Positions 18,476-26,447 of a DNA stretch of 64,000 nucleotides are shown one piece after another. A program made the position numbers and the translations under genes. The stretch's first letter is position 1. Each line of letters opens with the position of its first letter. Under the pieces are notes generated by a model. It worked only from the letters and a program-made list of their open reading frames with translations. It had not been told where the DNA came from and searched no databases. The DNA comes from Cognatiluteimonas profundi (GTDB lineage: Bacteria; Pseudomonadota; Gammaproteobacteria; Xanthomonadales; Xanthomonadaceae), in contig NZ_VKHQ01000005.1 of NCBI RefSeq assembly GCF_009792795.1, positions 62,001 to 126,000 of the forward strand, given 5' to 3'.

Positions 18476-19995
18476 GGCGCCGTCGTCGCGCGCTCGCTGC
18501 CGACGATCACCTTGTCGCCGGCATGGATGTCGCCCGCAACCTCGGTGTTGGTGCCATCCGACGATCCGATGCGAACCATGACCTGCTTCGGCTTGCCGTC
18601 GGCGAGGAGATACAGCGGGGCGCGGCGCGCACCGGCCAATGCCGCGACATCGCGATCCCACTGCTGTTGCTGCTGCGTGCCCAACGTTGCCCGGAAGCCG
18701 GCGAACTGCTGGTTCATTCGTTCCAGCATCCGTTGCCGCATCGCGCCCTGGTTGGCCGTGTTCGCGCCGCCATTGCGCTGCGGCTGCCCTGTGCGCCCAC
18801 CGAACAGGCTGCTGCCGGAAGTCGAACTGGCGGCGGCCGACGCACTGCGACGTTGCGCCGCGCGGGCCTGCATCGCGGCGATGGCGGTATCGAAAACCGC
18901 GCGCTGGCTTGCGTTCAACTGCAGCCGCTGCGCAATCGCGGGCAGCTCGCTGGTGGGATCGGGACCGCGCGCGGATGCCGTCGTCGCCGTGGGACTGGCG
19001 GCTTCCTCGTCGGGCTTGTAGCGCAGCGCACTGTTGGGCACGCGCAAGACGTCGGCGCGACGGCTGACTTCGATCTCTGCGTTGGCCGTCATCCCGGGCA
19101 GCAACGTGCGGTCGCTGTTGTCGACCGCGACGACCACCGGATAGGAGATGACATTGCTGGTATTGGTCGCCGACAGGCGCACCTGCTGCACGCTGCCGCG
19201 ATATTGCTTGTCGGGAAACGCATCGACGCTGAAGGCAACCGCCTGGCCCGGCTTGACCTGGCCGATATCCGCCTCATCGATGGCGAGGACGATTTCCATC
19301 TTCGACAGGTCCTCGGCGATCTGGAACAGCACCGGCGCCTGCAGGCTGGCGGCAACGGTCTGGCCCGGCTCGATGGTGCGCGTCAGGACCACGCCGTCGA
19401 CCGGGGAACGGATCACCGCGCGCTGCAGGTTGAGCCGTGCGGTCTGGGTCGACGCCTGCTGCTGGATGATCTGCGCCTGCGCCGCACGCACCTGCGCGCT
19501 GGCCTGGTCGCGGGCCGCACGGGCAAGGTCGGCGTCGCTGCGGGCGACCAGCTGCTGCTGCGCCAGCCGCGACTTGCGCGAGAAGTCGGCGTCCGCGTTG
19601 CGCAGCGTCGCCTGCGCGCTGCCCAGGTTGGCGCGTGCGCTGGCGACAGCCGCCGCGCCTTGCGCGATCTGCGCCTGGTAGGTGCTGGGATCGATGCGCG
19701 CGAGGACGTCGCCCTTGCGGACGTGGTCGTTGAAGTCCGCCAGCACCTCGGTCACCTGGCCGGAGATCTGGCTGCCGACATCGACCGTCGAGATCGCACC
19801 GAGGGTGCCGGTGGCGGAAATGGCGACGCGGATATCGCCGCGATCCACCGCCGCCGTGCGGTAGCCCGCCGAAGCGGACGAGGCCTGGTGCCGCGACCAC
19901 CACAGCCACCCGCCCAGCACCAGCACGATGATGGCCGCCAGGGTGGCCGCCATGCGGGCAAGGCGTCGATGATCTGGATGCGGCGTCGTACTCAT
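18472..19995 (-). CDS. MacA-like periplasmic adaptor with an extra helical insert
   Basis: A membrane-fusion protein linking the MacB-like pump to an outer-membrane channel. One N-terminal helix (about 15-33), a biotinyl-lipoyl half (about 65-110), a long hairpin rich in Ala/Gln (about 105-195), the second lipoyl half (S-P-V-D-G-V-V) and a beta-barrel (about 230-325) are in normal order. It is about 507 residues, longer than the roughly 370-430 common in the family. The excess is a segment at about 329-458, inserted before the last membrane-proximal strands. It holds two L-x-x-x-Q motifs (near 360 and 438), an Arg/Met helix and a Ser/Gly/Asn linker. This resembles Spy/CpxP-type LTxxQ helices. 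Confidence 0.9.
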   Translation of the reverse strand: MSTTPHPDHRRLARMAATLAAIIVLVLGGWLWWSRHQASSASAGYRTAAVDRGDIRVAISATGTLGAISTVDVGSQISGQVTEVLADFNDHVRKGDVLARIDPSTYQAQIAQGAAAVASARANLGSAQATLRNADADFSRKSRLAQQQLVARSDADLARAARDQASAQVRAAQAQIIQQQASTQTARLNLQRAVIRSPVDGVVLTRTIEPGQTVAASLQAPVLFQIAEDLSKMEIVLAIDEADIGQVKPGQAVAFSVDAFPDKQYRGSVQQVRLSATNTSNVISYPVVVAVDNSDRTLLPGMTANAEIEVSRRADVLRVPNSALRYKPDEEAASPTATTASARGPDPTSELPAIAQRLQLNASQRAVFDTAIAAMQARAAQRRSASAAASSTSGSSLFGGRTGQPQRNGGANTANQGAMRQRMLERMNQQFAGFRATLGTQQQQQWDRDVAALAGARRAPLYLLADGKPKQVMVRIGSSDGTNTEVAGDIHAGDKVIVGSERATTAP

Positions 19996-20077
19996 GTCGT
20001 CCCGATCGGTTGTCTGTCAGTCAACGCCGTCGGATCGAGGAAGGTTGACCCGTCCGTCCGGCAGCGATGGTTGCCGT

Positions 20078-21367
20078 TCAGCTGGAGAAACGGATCGTCG
20101 CGGTCGTGCCTTGGCCCGGAGCGCTCTCCAGGTGCACGGGCCAGCTGAAGCGTTCGCCAAGCTGGCGCACGATCGCCAGGCCCATGCCGCGGCCGGCCGG
20201 ATTGGCCTGGTCGCCGCGAAAGAACGGCTCGAAGGCGCGCTTCAGGGTTTCGCCGCCCATGCCGATGCCGGTGTCGCGAACCACGATGCGATCACCAAGG
20301 ATGACCACCTCGATGCGCCCGCGCTCGGTAAAGGTGCAGGCGTTGGCCAACAGGTTGCCCAGCATCACCCCGAGCACGCGAGGCGATGCATGCAGCTCCG
20401 GCGACGCGCGCTCCTGCACCGACAGCTCGATCGGCTTGCCCGCCAGAAGCGGGCGAACCTTCTCGACTTCTTCGTCGACGACATCGCGCACCGCGAAATC
20501 CTCGCGCTGGGGTTCGACCTCGCTCTCGCGGGCCAGCAGCAGGAATGCGTCGATGACGGCTTCCATGTCGCGCGCCGCACGCTGGATCCGCGCAAGCGAC
20601 CGGTGCGCGCGCTCGGGAAGGTCCGGGTCGCTCTGCATCAGGTCACTGGCGACCCGCACCACCGTCAGTGGCGTGCGCAGTTCATGGCTGGCATCGCGGG
20701 TGAAGTCGCGTTCGCGGTGCATGTACGAACGCGTGCGATCACCCATGCGCTGCAGCGCGCCGGCGAGCTGCCGGGTTTCGACGCCGGCATCGCCCGGCAG
20801 CTTGTCCGGCGCCAGCACGCTGGTGTCGGGATCGCGCGGATCCCATCGCCGCACCTCGTTGGCCAGCCAGTGCAGCGGTGCGGTGAGGCGGCGCGCGCGG
20901 CGATAGGTCAGCCAGGAACTGCCAAGCAGCAGCAGGACCGCCAGCAACACCGGCGCCATGACCAGCCGTACCGCGATGCGATCGATCTTGGACCGCGGAT
21001 AGCTCAGGTACAGGCGCACGTCGTCGCGCTGCTCGACCAGCACCAGCAAGTCGGGCAGGTCGTGCAGGCCGGGCTTGAGCACCCGCAACGAGGGCGGCAA
21101 GGCTTCGGGCGAGGCGCCGACCGGTAGTACATAGCCGTGCAGGATCGCGCTGTCCGGGGCGCTGTGCGCCGGATTGGCAGCGCGCTGCTCCCAGAAATAC
21201 GCTGCCTCCTCGCGCAGTGCCGTGGCGGCCACGTCCTGCTCGGCGGTGTACATGGCAATGGCCGCCCCCGCAAGCAGGATCAGCGCCGCGATCACGCCCT
21301 GGATCAGCAGGGCGTTTCGCAGTTTTTCGGGCAGGCCGCCGTACATGGTGCGCGGCGCTGTTCTCAC
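20078..21367 (-). CDS. Two-component sensor histidine kinase
   Basis: A membrane sensor kinase of 429 residues. Two transmembrane helices (about 20-40 and 131-155) bracket a small periplasmic domain of about 90 residues with no recognised fold; a linker then leads to the HisKA domain with phospho-acceptor H228 (D-A-S-H-E-L-R-T-P-L). The ATPase has N-L-L-A-N-A, D-T-G-I-G-M and G-R-G-M-G-L-A-I-V. The start is a GTG overlapping the stop of the response-regulator gene (GTGA); an internal ATG at 21346 is an alternative. Its position directly before the MacA-MacB genes suggests it controls them in response to envelope stress or a toxic compound; this is an inference. Confidence 0.92.
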   Translation of the reverse strand: MRTAPRTMYGGLPEKLRNALLIQGVIAALILLAGAAIAMYTAEQDVAATALREEAAYFWEQRAANPAHSAPDSAILHGYVLPVGASPEALPPSLRVLKPGLHDLPDLLVLVEQRDDVRLYLSYPRSKIDRIAVRLVMAPVLLAVLLLLGSSWLTYRRARRLTAPLHWLANEVRRWDPRDPDTSVLAPDKLPGDAGVETRQLAGALQRMGDRTRSYMHRERDFTRDASHELRTPLTVVRVASDLMQSDPDLPERAHRSLARIQRAARDMEAVIDAFLLLARESEVEPQREDFAVRDVVDEEVEKVRPLLAGKPIELSVQERASPELHASPRVLGVMLGNLLANACTFTERGRIEVVILGDRIVVRDTGIGMGGETLKRAFEPFFRGDQANPAGRGMGLAIVRQLGERFSWPVHLESAPGQGTTATIRFSS

Positions 21368-22077
21368 ACCGGTGGCTGTTCGATGTCCGCGATCCGGTAG
21401 CCGGCACTCTGGACGGTGTGCAGCAGGGGCTTTTCGTAGGGCTTGTCGATCGTCTTGCGCAGGTTGTACAGGTGGCTGCGCAGGGTGTCCGAATCCGGCA
21501 GGCCATTGCCCCAGATCTCCCGCTCGATCTCCTGGCGGCTGACGACGCGCGGCGATTCGCGCATCAGGATCGTCAGCAGCTTCAGGCCGATCGGCGACAG
21601 CTGCAGCTCCACACCGCCGCGCGTGGCGCGCAGGCTGGCCGGATCCAGCACGAGATCGGCGACCTTCAGCACCTCGGAGCCGACCTGGCGGCGTTCGCGC
21701 CGGATCAGCGCACGCAGGCGGGCTTCGAGCTCCTGGATGGCGAAGGGCTTGGTGAGGTAATCGTCGGCGCCGGCGGACAGACCAGTCAGTTTTTCATCCA
21801 GCGTGTCGCGCGCGGTCAGCATCAGCACCGGCGTCGACTTGCGCGCTTCCTCGCGCAACCGCTTGCAGACTTCCACGCCGTCCAGGCGCGGCAGCATCAG
21901 GTCGAGCACGACCACGTCGTAGCTGTTTTCCGCGGCAAGGCGGTATCCGTCGAGGCCGTCCGAGGCATAGTCCACCTCGAACCCGCGTCCCTCCAGGTAT
22001 TCACCCACCATTTCCGAAATGTTGCGGTTGTCCTCGACAATCAGGACGAGGCCGGCCGGTTCTTGTGATGCGCGCAT
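21364..22077 (-). CDS. OmpR/PhoB-family response regulator
   Basis: A 237-residue transcription regulator with an N-terminal receiver (about 8-125; phospho-acceptor D59 in V-V-V-L-D-L-M-L-P, switch residues in M-L-T-A-R-D and the K-P-F motif) and a C-terminal winged helix (about 140-230; E-I-W-G-N, S-H-L-Y-N-L-R-K). It is the first gene of the unit running through the kinase and the MacAB-like genes. A good ribosome site (GAGAGGGG) precedes the ATG. Three GTGAA repeats lie just upstream and could be its binding sites. Confidence 0.93.
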   Translation of the reverse strand: MRASQEPAGLVLIVEDNRNISEMVGEYLEGRGFEVDYASDGLDGYRLAAENSYDVVVLDLMLPRLDGVEVCKRLREEARKSTPVLMLTARDTLDEKLTGLSAGADDYLTKPFAIQELEARLRALIRRERRQVGSEVLKVADLVLDPASLRATRGGVELQLSPIGLKLLTILMRESPRVVSRQEIEREIWGNGLPDSDTLRSHLYNLRKTIDKPYEKPLLHTVQSAGYRIADIEQPPV

Positions 22078-22427
22078 TGCAGTCCCCTCTCAGTCTTCAG
22101 CTTTGTGAAAGGCTGCCCGTGTGAAGGTGCATGGGCCGTGAAGACGCCTCGTTCAGCTTGGTTCTTCCGCCGCAGCCCTCGCCAAGGGTCTGACGCATGG
22201 CGATATCTCGACGCAATTGGCACCTGGCCAGCGATCCGCCAAACTGGATTCTTGACCGCCCACCACTCCCGCCCGCTCTTCTCCGACCCTGCCCCACCGA
22301 AAGCACCCGGTCGCGACCTCCACCGCTTGGGCGCGGATCACTCAGGGCGAGCCGGACGCCGCCCTTGTGACCCCCTCCGAACGCAGGCCTGGCCAACAAC
22401 GTCGCCGACAAGGCCGGGGCTCGCGAA
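22078..22427. other. 350-base intergenic stretch without a recognisable gene
   Basis: It lies between the divergent response-regulator gene (-) and the ArsB-type gene (+). It must hold both promoters. Three GTGAA repeats at 22105, 22121 and 22138 (16-17 base spacing) are near the response-regulator side. Short open frames occur on both strands, but their translations are Arg/Pro/Ser-rich and match nothing I know. No tRNA, terminator or mobile-element end is visible. Confidence 0.6.
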
Positions 22428-23705
22428 ATGACTCCGGTCAGCCTTACCCAGGCCGCAACGTGGTCGATCGGTGCGCTGGCGATAGCAGGCGTGATCGTGA
22501 GGCCCTGGCGTGTGCCGGAAGCGGCCTGGGCGATCGCCGGCGCCTTGGCGCTGGTCGTATCGGGCTTGTTGACCTGGCGAGACGCTGCGTTCGCGGTCGG
22601 CGAAGGCACCGATGTTTACCTGTTCCTGACCGGCATGATGCTGCTGTCCGAACTGGCCCGCCGCGAGGGACTTTTCGATTTCCTCGCCGCGCTCGCTGCG
22701 CGGCGCGCCAACGGTTCGCCCCAGCGTCTGTTTTTGCTGGCGTATGCCATTGGCACGCTGGTCACCGTCTTCATGTCGAACGATGCCACCGCCGTGGTGC
22801 TGACGCCAGCCGTCTACGCGGCTGCCAAAAAGGCCGGCGCGAATCCCCTGCCGTATCTGTTTGTGTGCGCATTCATCGCAAACGCCGCGAGCTTCGTGCT
22901 GCCGATATCCAATCCGGCGAACCTGGTGATCTTCCGCACCCACATGCCTCCGTTGCTGCAATGGATCGGACTGTTTGCATTGCCATCGTTCTTCGCGATT
23001 GCCGCAACCTATGCCATGCATCGCTTCCTGCAACGCGGTGCCTTGCGCGGATCGATCGTTTCGGACATCGACATCCCGAGGCTGTCGCGCGCCGGAGCGA
23101 CGAGCGGCTACGGCATCCTCGGGGCTGCGGTGGTCTTGCTGGTGGCGTCCTTTTTCGACGTGCCGTTGGGGCTACCGACCCTGCTGGTGACCAGCCTGGT
23201 GGCAGTCATCGTGCTCGTCGGCAAGCGTGAGGCGCCGTGGGGCATGCTCAAAGGCGTTTCCTGGGGCGTATTGCTCCTGGTGGCCGCATTGTTCGTGCTC
23301 GTGCAGGGTCTTGCCCAGACCGGTGTCGTGCATGCACTGAGCGTCCTGCTGCAGGCGGCGGCGCAGCGGTCGGTCGTCGGGACGGCCCTGGGCGCCGGTG
23401 GCGCCGTCGCAATCGCATGCAACCTGTTCAACAACCTGCCAATGGGATTGATTTCCGGATCGGCCATTGATGCGGCAGCAACTGTTCCCGTCGATGTCCT
23501 CATCCAGAGCGCCATCACGGTTGCCGTCGATCTGGGTCCCAACCTGTCGGTCACCGGATCGCTCGCGACGATCCTGTGGCTGACCGCCATCCGCCGTGAA
23601 GGAGTCGATGTGTCGGCGTGGCAATTCCTGCGGCTGGGGATCGTCGTGATGCCGGTGGCGTTGCTGCTCGCGCTGGCGGCGTTGCTCATCAGGCCAGCGA
23701 TTTGA
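22428..23705 (+). CDS. ArsB/NhaD-type anion transporter (putative arsenite pump)
   Basis: A 425-residue membrane protein of the ion-transporter superfamily that holds ArsB, with about ten to twelve hydrophobic helices. Diagnostic stretches are F-M-S-N-D-A-T-A-V-V-L-T-P, N-A-A-S-F-V-L-P-I-S-N-P-A-N-L and, in the second half, N-L-F-N-N-L-P-M and G-P-N-L-S-V-T-G-S-L-A-T. ArsB relatives expel arsenite or antimonite, alone or with ArsA. No arsR, arsC or arsA lies near, so the substrate call is a family-level guess. Flanked by a gene-poor stretch and a pseudogene, it may have arrived separately from its neighbours. Confidence 0.82.
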   Translation: MTPVSLTQAATWSIGALAIAGVIVRPWRVPEAAWAIAGALALVVSGLLTWRDAAFAVGEGTDVYLFLTGMMLLSELARREGLFDFLAALAARRANGSPQRLFLLAYAIGTLVTVFMSNDATAVVLTPAVYAAAKKAGANPLPYLFVCAFIANAASFVLPISNPANLVIFRTHMPPLLQWIGLFALPSFFAIAATYAMHRFLQRGALRGSIVSDIDIPRLSRAGATSGYGILGAAVVLLVASFFDVPLGLPTLLVTSLVAVIVLVGKREAPWGMLKGVSWGVLLLVAALFVLVQGLAQTGVVHALSVLLQAAAQRSVVGTALGAGGAVAIACNLFNNLPMGLISGSAIDAAATVPVDVLIQSAITVAVDLGPNLSVTGSLATILWLTAIRREGVDVSAWQFLRLGIVVMPVALLLALAALLIRPAI

Positions 23706-23770
23706 CCAGGGCAGATGCGCTCGTGACCATCAGTCAGCGGAACTGAAGCTCGAAATCCGTTCCCGGGCCT

Positions 23771-23908
23771 TACCGCGATTACAAGGGAATGCAGGAAGTG
23801 ATCACCCTGCTGGTGTTCGCGGGTTGTCGGTCTGCTACCTGGACAAGCACTGCGCTGGAACCGATGCCGCCGCCGCATCGACTTTGGCATTGTTCGCAGT
23901 ACCGGCTA
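23771..23908 (+). pseudogene. Remnant of a DUF486 (small multidrug-like membrane protein) gene
   Basis: Positions 23789-23824 read M-Q-E-V-I-T-L-L-V-F-A-G, close to the conserved third-helix segment of DUF486 proteins as I know them (Q-E-x-I-T-L-x-V-F). The frame then breaks; in the next frame S-V-C-Y-L-D-K-H follows, and after another one-base slip L-R-W-N, so the family order F-S-V-L-Y-L-x-x-x-L-R-W-N is kept across two frameshifts. The first two-thirds of the gene are absent. No start codon context or ribosome site is seen. It is best read as a decayed gene, with moderate certainty because the match is short. Confidence 0.55.
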
Positions 23909-24211
23909 GAACGGAATCCTGCCGATGAGGACGTCCTTGAACATCACCCAGTCGGCCATGAACGAATACACCGGGTGGCGGAATGTCGCCGGCCGGTTCT
24001 TCTCGAAGAACACATGCCCGGTCCACGCAAATCCGTAGCCGCAAACCAATGCCGCGAGCAGCCAGCGCGCATCGCCCTGCAGGCCGGCAACGGTCGCGAG
24101 GACAACGACGCCCGCCGTGCCGATGACGTGCAGGCGGCGGCAGGTGCGATTGGCATGCTCGGCCAGGTAGAAGCGGTAGAAATCCGCGAAGTCGTGGAAA
24201 CGCCGGCTCAT
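23906..24211 (-). CDS. Mpo1-like (DUF962) small membrane protein
   Basis: A 101-residue DUF962 protein. The family pattern is clear: F-Y-L-A-E-H-A-N at about 14-21, R-R-L-H-V-I-G-T (about 25-32), two hydrophobic helices, and G-H-V-F-F-E-K-N-R-P-A-T-F-R-H-P-V-Y-S (about 65-83). In yeast the relative Mpo1 is an iron-dependent dioxygenase of fatty acid alpha-oxidation, using the conserved His residues, which are present here. The role in bacteria is not known. The start overlaps the mazG stop by four bases, so it is the last gene of the nudE-cysQ-mazG unit. Confidence 0.9.
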   Translation of the reverse strand: MSRRFHDFADFYRFYLAEHANRTCRRLHVIGTAGVVVLATVAGLQGDARWLLAALVCGYGFAWTGHVFFEKNRPATFRHPVYSFMADWVMFKDVLIGRIPF

Positions 24212-25053
24212 TGCCGGCCCGCCTTTTCATCGGCCTTGACCCGGTTCCAGTAGGCGTCCTGCGCATCCAGGCCGAGTTCGGCCAATGCGATGCCTTCGGC
24301 GGCGGCCAGCGTTTCCATCGCGCGGAAACGGCGCTCGAACTTGCGGTTCGCGCGCCGCAGCGCGGAGCCCGGATCGACCTTCGCATGGCGGGCGAGATTG
24401 GCGCAGACGAACAACAGGTCGCCGATCTCGTCTTCCAGGCGATCGCGTGCGTCGGCATCGTCCGGCGCCAGCGCGGTCGCCGAAAACTCCGTCCGCACTT
24501 CGTCGATCTCTTCGTGCAACTTGGCGATCACCGGTTCCGGACCCGGCCAGTCGAAGCCGACACGCGCGGCGCGCTGCTGCAACTTCAATGCGCGCTGCCA
24601 TTCCGGCAGCCCGCGCGCGATCCCGGCAAGCGCGGACGCATCCGGATCGCCGGCGGCCGTGCGTTCGGCCCGCTTGTGGCGGTCCCATGCCTGCGTCTGC
24701 GCCTCGGCATTGCCGACCGTCGCATCGGCGAATACATGCGGATGCCGGCGCGTCATCTTGTCGGAGATGGCCTCCACGACGTCGTCGAATGCGAATGCGC
24801 CAAGCTCCTGCGCCATGCGTGCGTGGAAAACGACCTGCAACAGCAGGTCGCCCAACTCGTCGCGCAGGTCGGACATGTCATTGCGATCGATGGCGTCGGC
24901 GACCTCATAGGCCTCCTCGATGGTGTAGGGAGCGATGGTCGCGAAGGTCTGCGCGACGTCCCATGGACATCCGGACTGCGGATCGCGCAGGCGAGCCATG
25001 ATCTCCAGCAGCCGGTCGATGCGGCCGCCGGAATCCAGCGCATTCACAGCCAT
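24208..25053 (-). CDS. mazG: Nucleoside triphosphate pyrophosphohydrolase MazG
   Basis: MazG hydrolyses NTPs to NMP and pyrophosphate, cleaning the nucleotide pool and in E. coli lowering ppGpp responses. The 281-residue protein has two MazG domains. The first (about 8-120) holds C-P-W-D, E-E-A-Y-E-V-A-D and D-E-L-G-D-L-L-L-Q-V. The second (about 155-260) holds K-L-x-E-E-I-D-E-V and D-E-I-G-D-L-L-F. I start it at the ATG at 25053, which overlaps the end of cysQ by ten bases; a GTG at 25047 is an alternative. Confidence 0.95.
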   Translation of the reverse strand: MAVNALDSGGRIDRLLEIMARLRDPQSGCPWDVAQTFATIAPYTIEEAYEVADAIDRNDMSDLRDELGDLLLQVVFHARMAQELGAFAFDDVVEAISDKMTRRHPHVFADATVGNAEAQTQAWDRHKRAERTAAGDPDASALAGIARGLPEWQRALKLQQRAARVGFDWPGPEPVIAKLHEEIDEVRTEFSATALAPDDADARDRLEDEIGDLLFVCANLARHAKVDPGSALRRANRKFERRFRAMETLAAAEGIALAELGLDAQDAYWNRVKADEKAGRQ

Positions 25054-25844
25054 GACCGCCAGGGCAGGTCCGGATCGCCCAACGCGAGGAAATCGCCGTT
25101 GAGCACCGTGTCGCGCTGGTTGTAGCGCAGCGGTCGACCCTGCGGGTCGATGACGCATCCACCGGCCGCCTCGAGCACGCACTGCCCTGCCGCGGTATCC
25201 CACTCGCTGGTGGGGCCGAATCGCGGATACACGTCCATGCCGCCTTCGGCAAGTTCGCAGAACTTCAATGACGAGCCGCGCGACACTGGCTCCGTGGGGC
25301 CCATGCGCTGCATCAATGCGACCGTGCGCGGGTCCAGGTGCGAACGACTGACCGCGACGCGCAATGGCGCTGTCGCGGGCCGGCGGCAATGCAGCGCGGA
25401 TTCGCTGTCGCCATCGCGGCGGAATGCGCCGACGTCGCGATGCGCGTGCCAGACCGTGCCCGTGACGGGCGACTGCACCACCGACAGGATCGGGACGCCA
25501 TTGTCGATCAGGGCGATGTTGACGGTGAATTCGTCGTTGCGCTTGATGAACTCCCGGGTGCCATCCAGCGGATCGACCAGCCACAGCCGCGTCCACTGCC
25601 GGCGCACCAGCGCGGGCACGTCCTCGGCGGACTCCTCCGACAGCACCGGAATATCCGGCGTCAGGCGCTCGAGGCCTTCGACGATGCAATGGTGCGCGGC
25701 CATGTCTGCGGCGGTCAGCGGCGAGCGATCGTCCTTGTGGCTGACGTCGATGGCGCCGGCATAGATGTCCATGATGCGGGCGCCGGCGTCGTGCGCCAGC
25801 GCAATGATGTGTTCCCGAAGCTCCCGCAGCTCACTTGTCGGCAT
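25044..25844 (-). CDS. cysQ: 3'(2'),5'-bisphosphate nucleotidase CysQ
   Basis: CysQ removes the 3' phosphate from PAP, the by-product of sulfate assimilation and of acyl-carrier-protein charging. The 266-residue product belongs to the inositol-monophosphatase fold. Metal-ligand motifs are V-L-S-E-E-S (about 67-72), W-L-V-D-P-L-D-G-T-R-E-F (about 88-99) and S-E-W-D-T-A-A-G-Q near the C-terminus. The 3' end overlaps mazG and the 5' end overlaps nudE by 14 bases, an arrangement also seen in Xanthomonas. Confidence 0.95.
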   Translation of the reverse strand: MPTSELRELREHIIALAHDAGARIMDIYAGAIDVSHKDDRSPLTAADMAAHHCIVEGLERLTPDIPVLSEESAEDVPALVRRQWTRLWLVDPLDGTREFIKRNDEFTVNIALIDNGVPILSVVQSPVTGTVWHAHRDVGAFRRDGDSESALHCRRPATAPLRVAVSRSHLDPRTVALMQRMGPTEPVSRGSSLKFCELAEGGMDVYPRFGPTSEWDTAAGQCVLEAAGGCVIDPQGRPLRYNQRDTVLNGDFLALGDPDLPWRSWL

Positions 25845-26382
25845 GGCGCAACCATTCCCTTGTGATGAAGAGTGCCGCGATGGAGCGGCCTTCCGAGCAG
25901 TCCTCGCGCTGGACCAGCGTGTGCAGGTCCGCCAGCTTCCACGGCACGACTTCCAGCTCCTCGGGTTCGTCGCCGGGCAGTCGCTGGGGATAGAGGTCGC
26001 GGGCCACGACCAGGTGCGTCTGGTGGCTCATGTACGCCGGCGCGAGGCTGATCGATCGCAGTTCCTCCAGCATCCGTGCGCCGTACCCGGCTTCTTCCTG
26101 CAGTTCGCGGTCGGCCGCCTGCAGTGGGGTTTCGCCAGCGTCGATGTGTCCCTTCACCAGCCCCAGCTCGTAGCGATGCATCCCGGCGGCGTATTCACGG
26201 ACCAGCAACACGGTGTCGTCGTCCAGCAACGGCACCACGATGACCGCGCCATGTCCGCGGCTGTGCAGGCGCTCGTAGCGTCGACGCTCGCCATTGCCGA
26301 ATTCCAGGTCGAGCCGCTCCATGCGGTAGGGGCCGGCGTCGTGCTCGGTGATGCCATGGATGGTCGGCAGCCGCTGCGTCAC
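25831..26382 (-). CDS. nudE: ADP-compound hydrolase NudE (Nudix family)
   Basis: A 183-residue Nudix hydrolase. The complete Nudix box is present from G-H-I-D-A-G-E to R-E-L-Q-E-E-A-G. Conserved features outside the box (A-A-G-M-H-R-Y-E-L-G-L-V-K-G before it, A-P-A-Y-M-S-H after) match NudE, which splits ADP-ribose, Ap3A and NADH to nucleoside monophosphates. The start is a GTG preceded by GGAGG. It is divergent from bioA, with 65 bases between them, and heads nudE-cysQ-mazG and the Mpo1-like gene. Confidence 0.93.
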   Translation of the reverse strand: MTQRLPTIHGITEHDAGPYRMERLDLEFGNGERRRYERLHSRGHGAVIVVPLLDDDTVLLVREYAAGMHRYELGLVKGHIDAGETPLQAADRELQEEAGYGARMLEELRSISLAPAYMSHQTHLVVARDLYPQRLPGDEPEELEVVPWKLADLHTLVQREDCSEGRSIAALFITREWLRHADK

Positions 26383-26435
26383 GGCCGTACCTCCGGCGCG
26401 AAGGCAAGCGTCGATGGCCCGGCCGCGAATGCGAC

Positions 26436-26441
26436 GATAAT
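26436..26441 (+). promoter_or_regulatory. Candidate -10 box (GATAAT) for bioA
   Basis: GATAAT matches five of six consensus bases and ends exactly six bases before an in-frame ATG. A transcript from it would begin at or near that ATG, so bioA could be leaderless. No clear -35 hexamer is visible at 16-18 bases upstream. Confidence 0.4.
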
Positions 26442-26447
26442 GGCGGG

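Noticed and set aside
22105..22431. Open frame of about 108 codons in the gap before the ArsB-type gene
   Set aside because: The translation is Arg/Pro/Ser-rich without similarity to any family I know and has no ribosome site; it is treated as non-coding.
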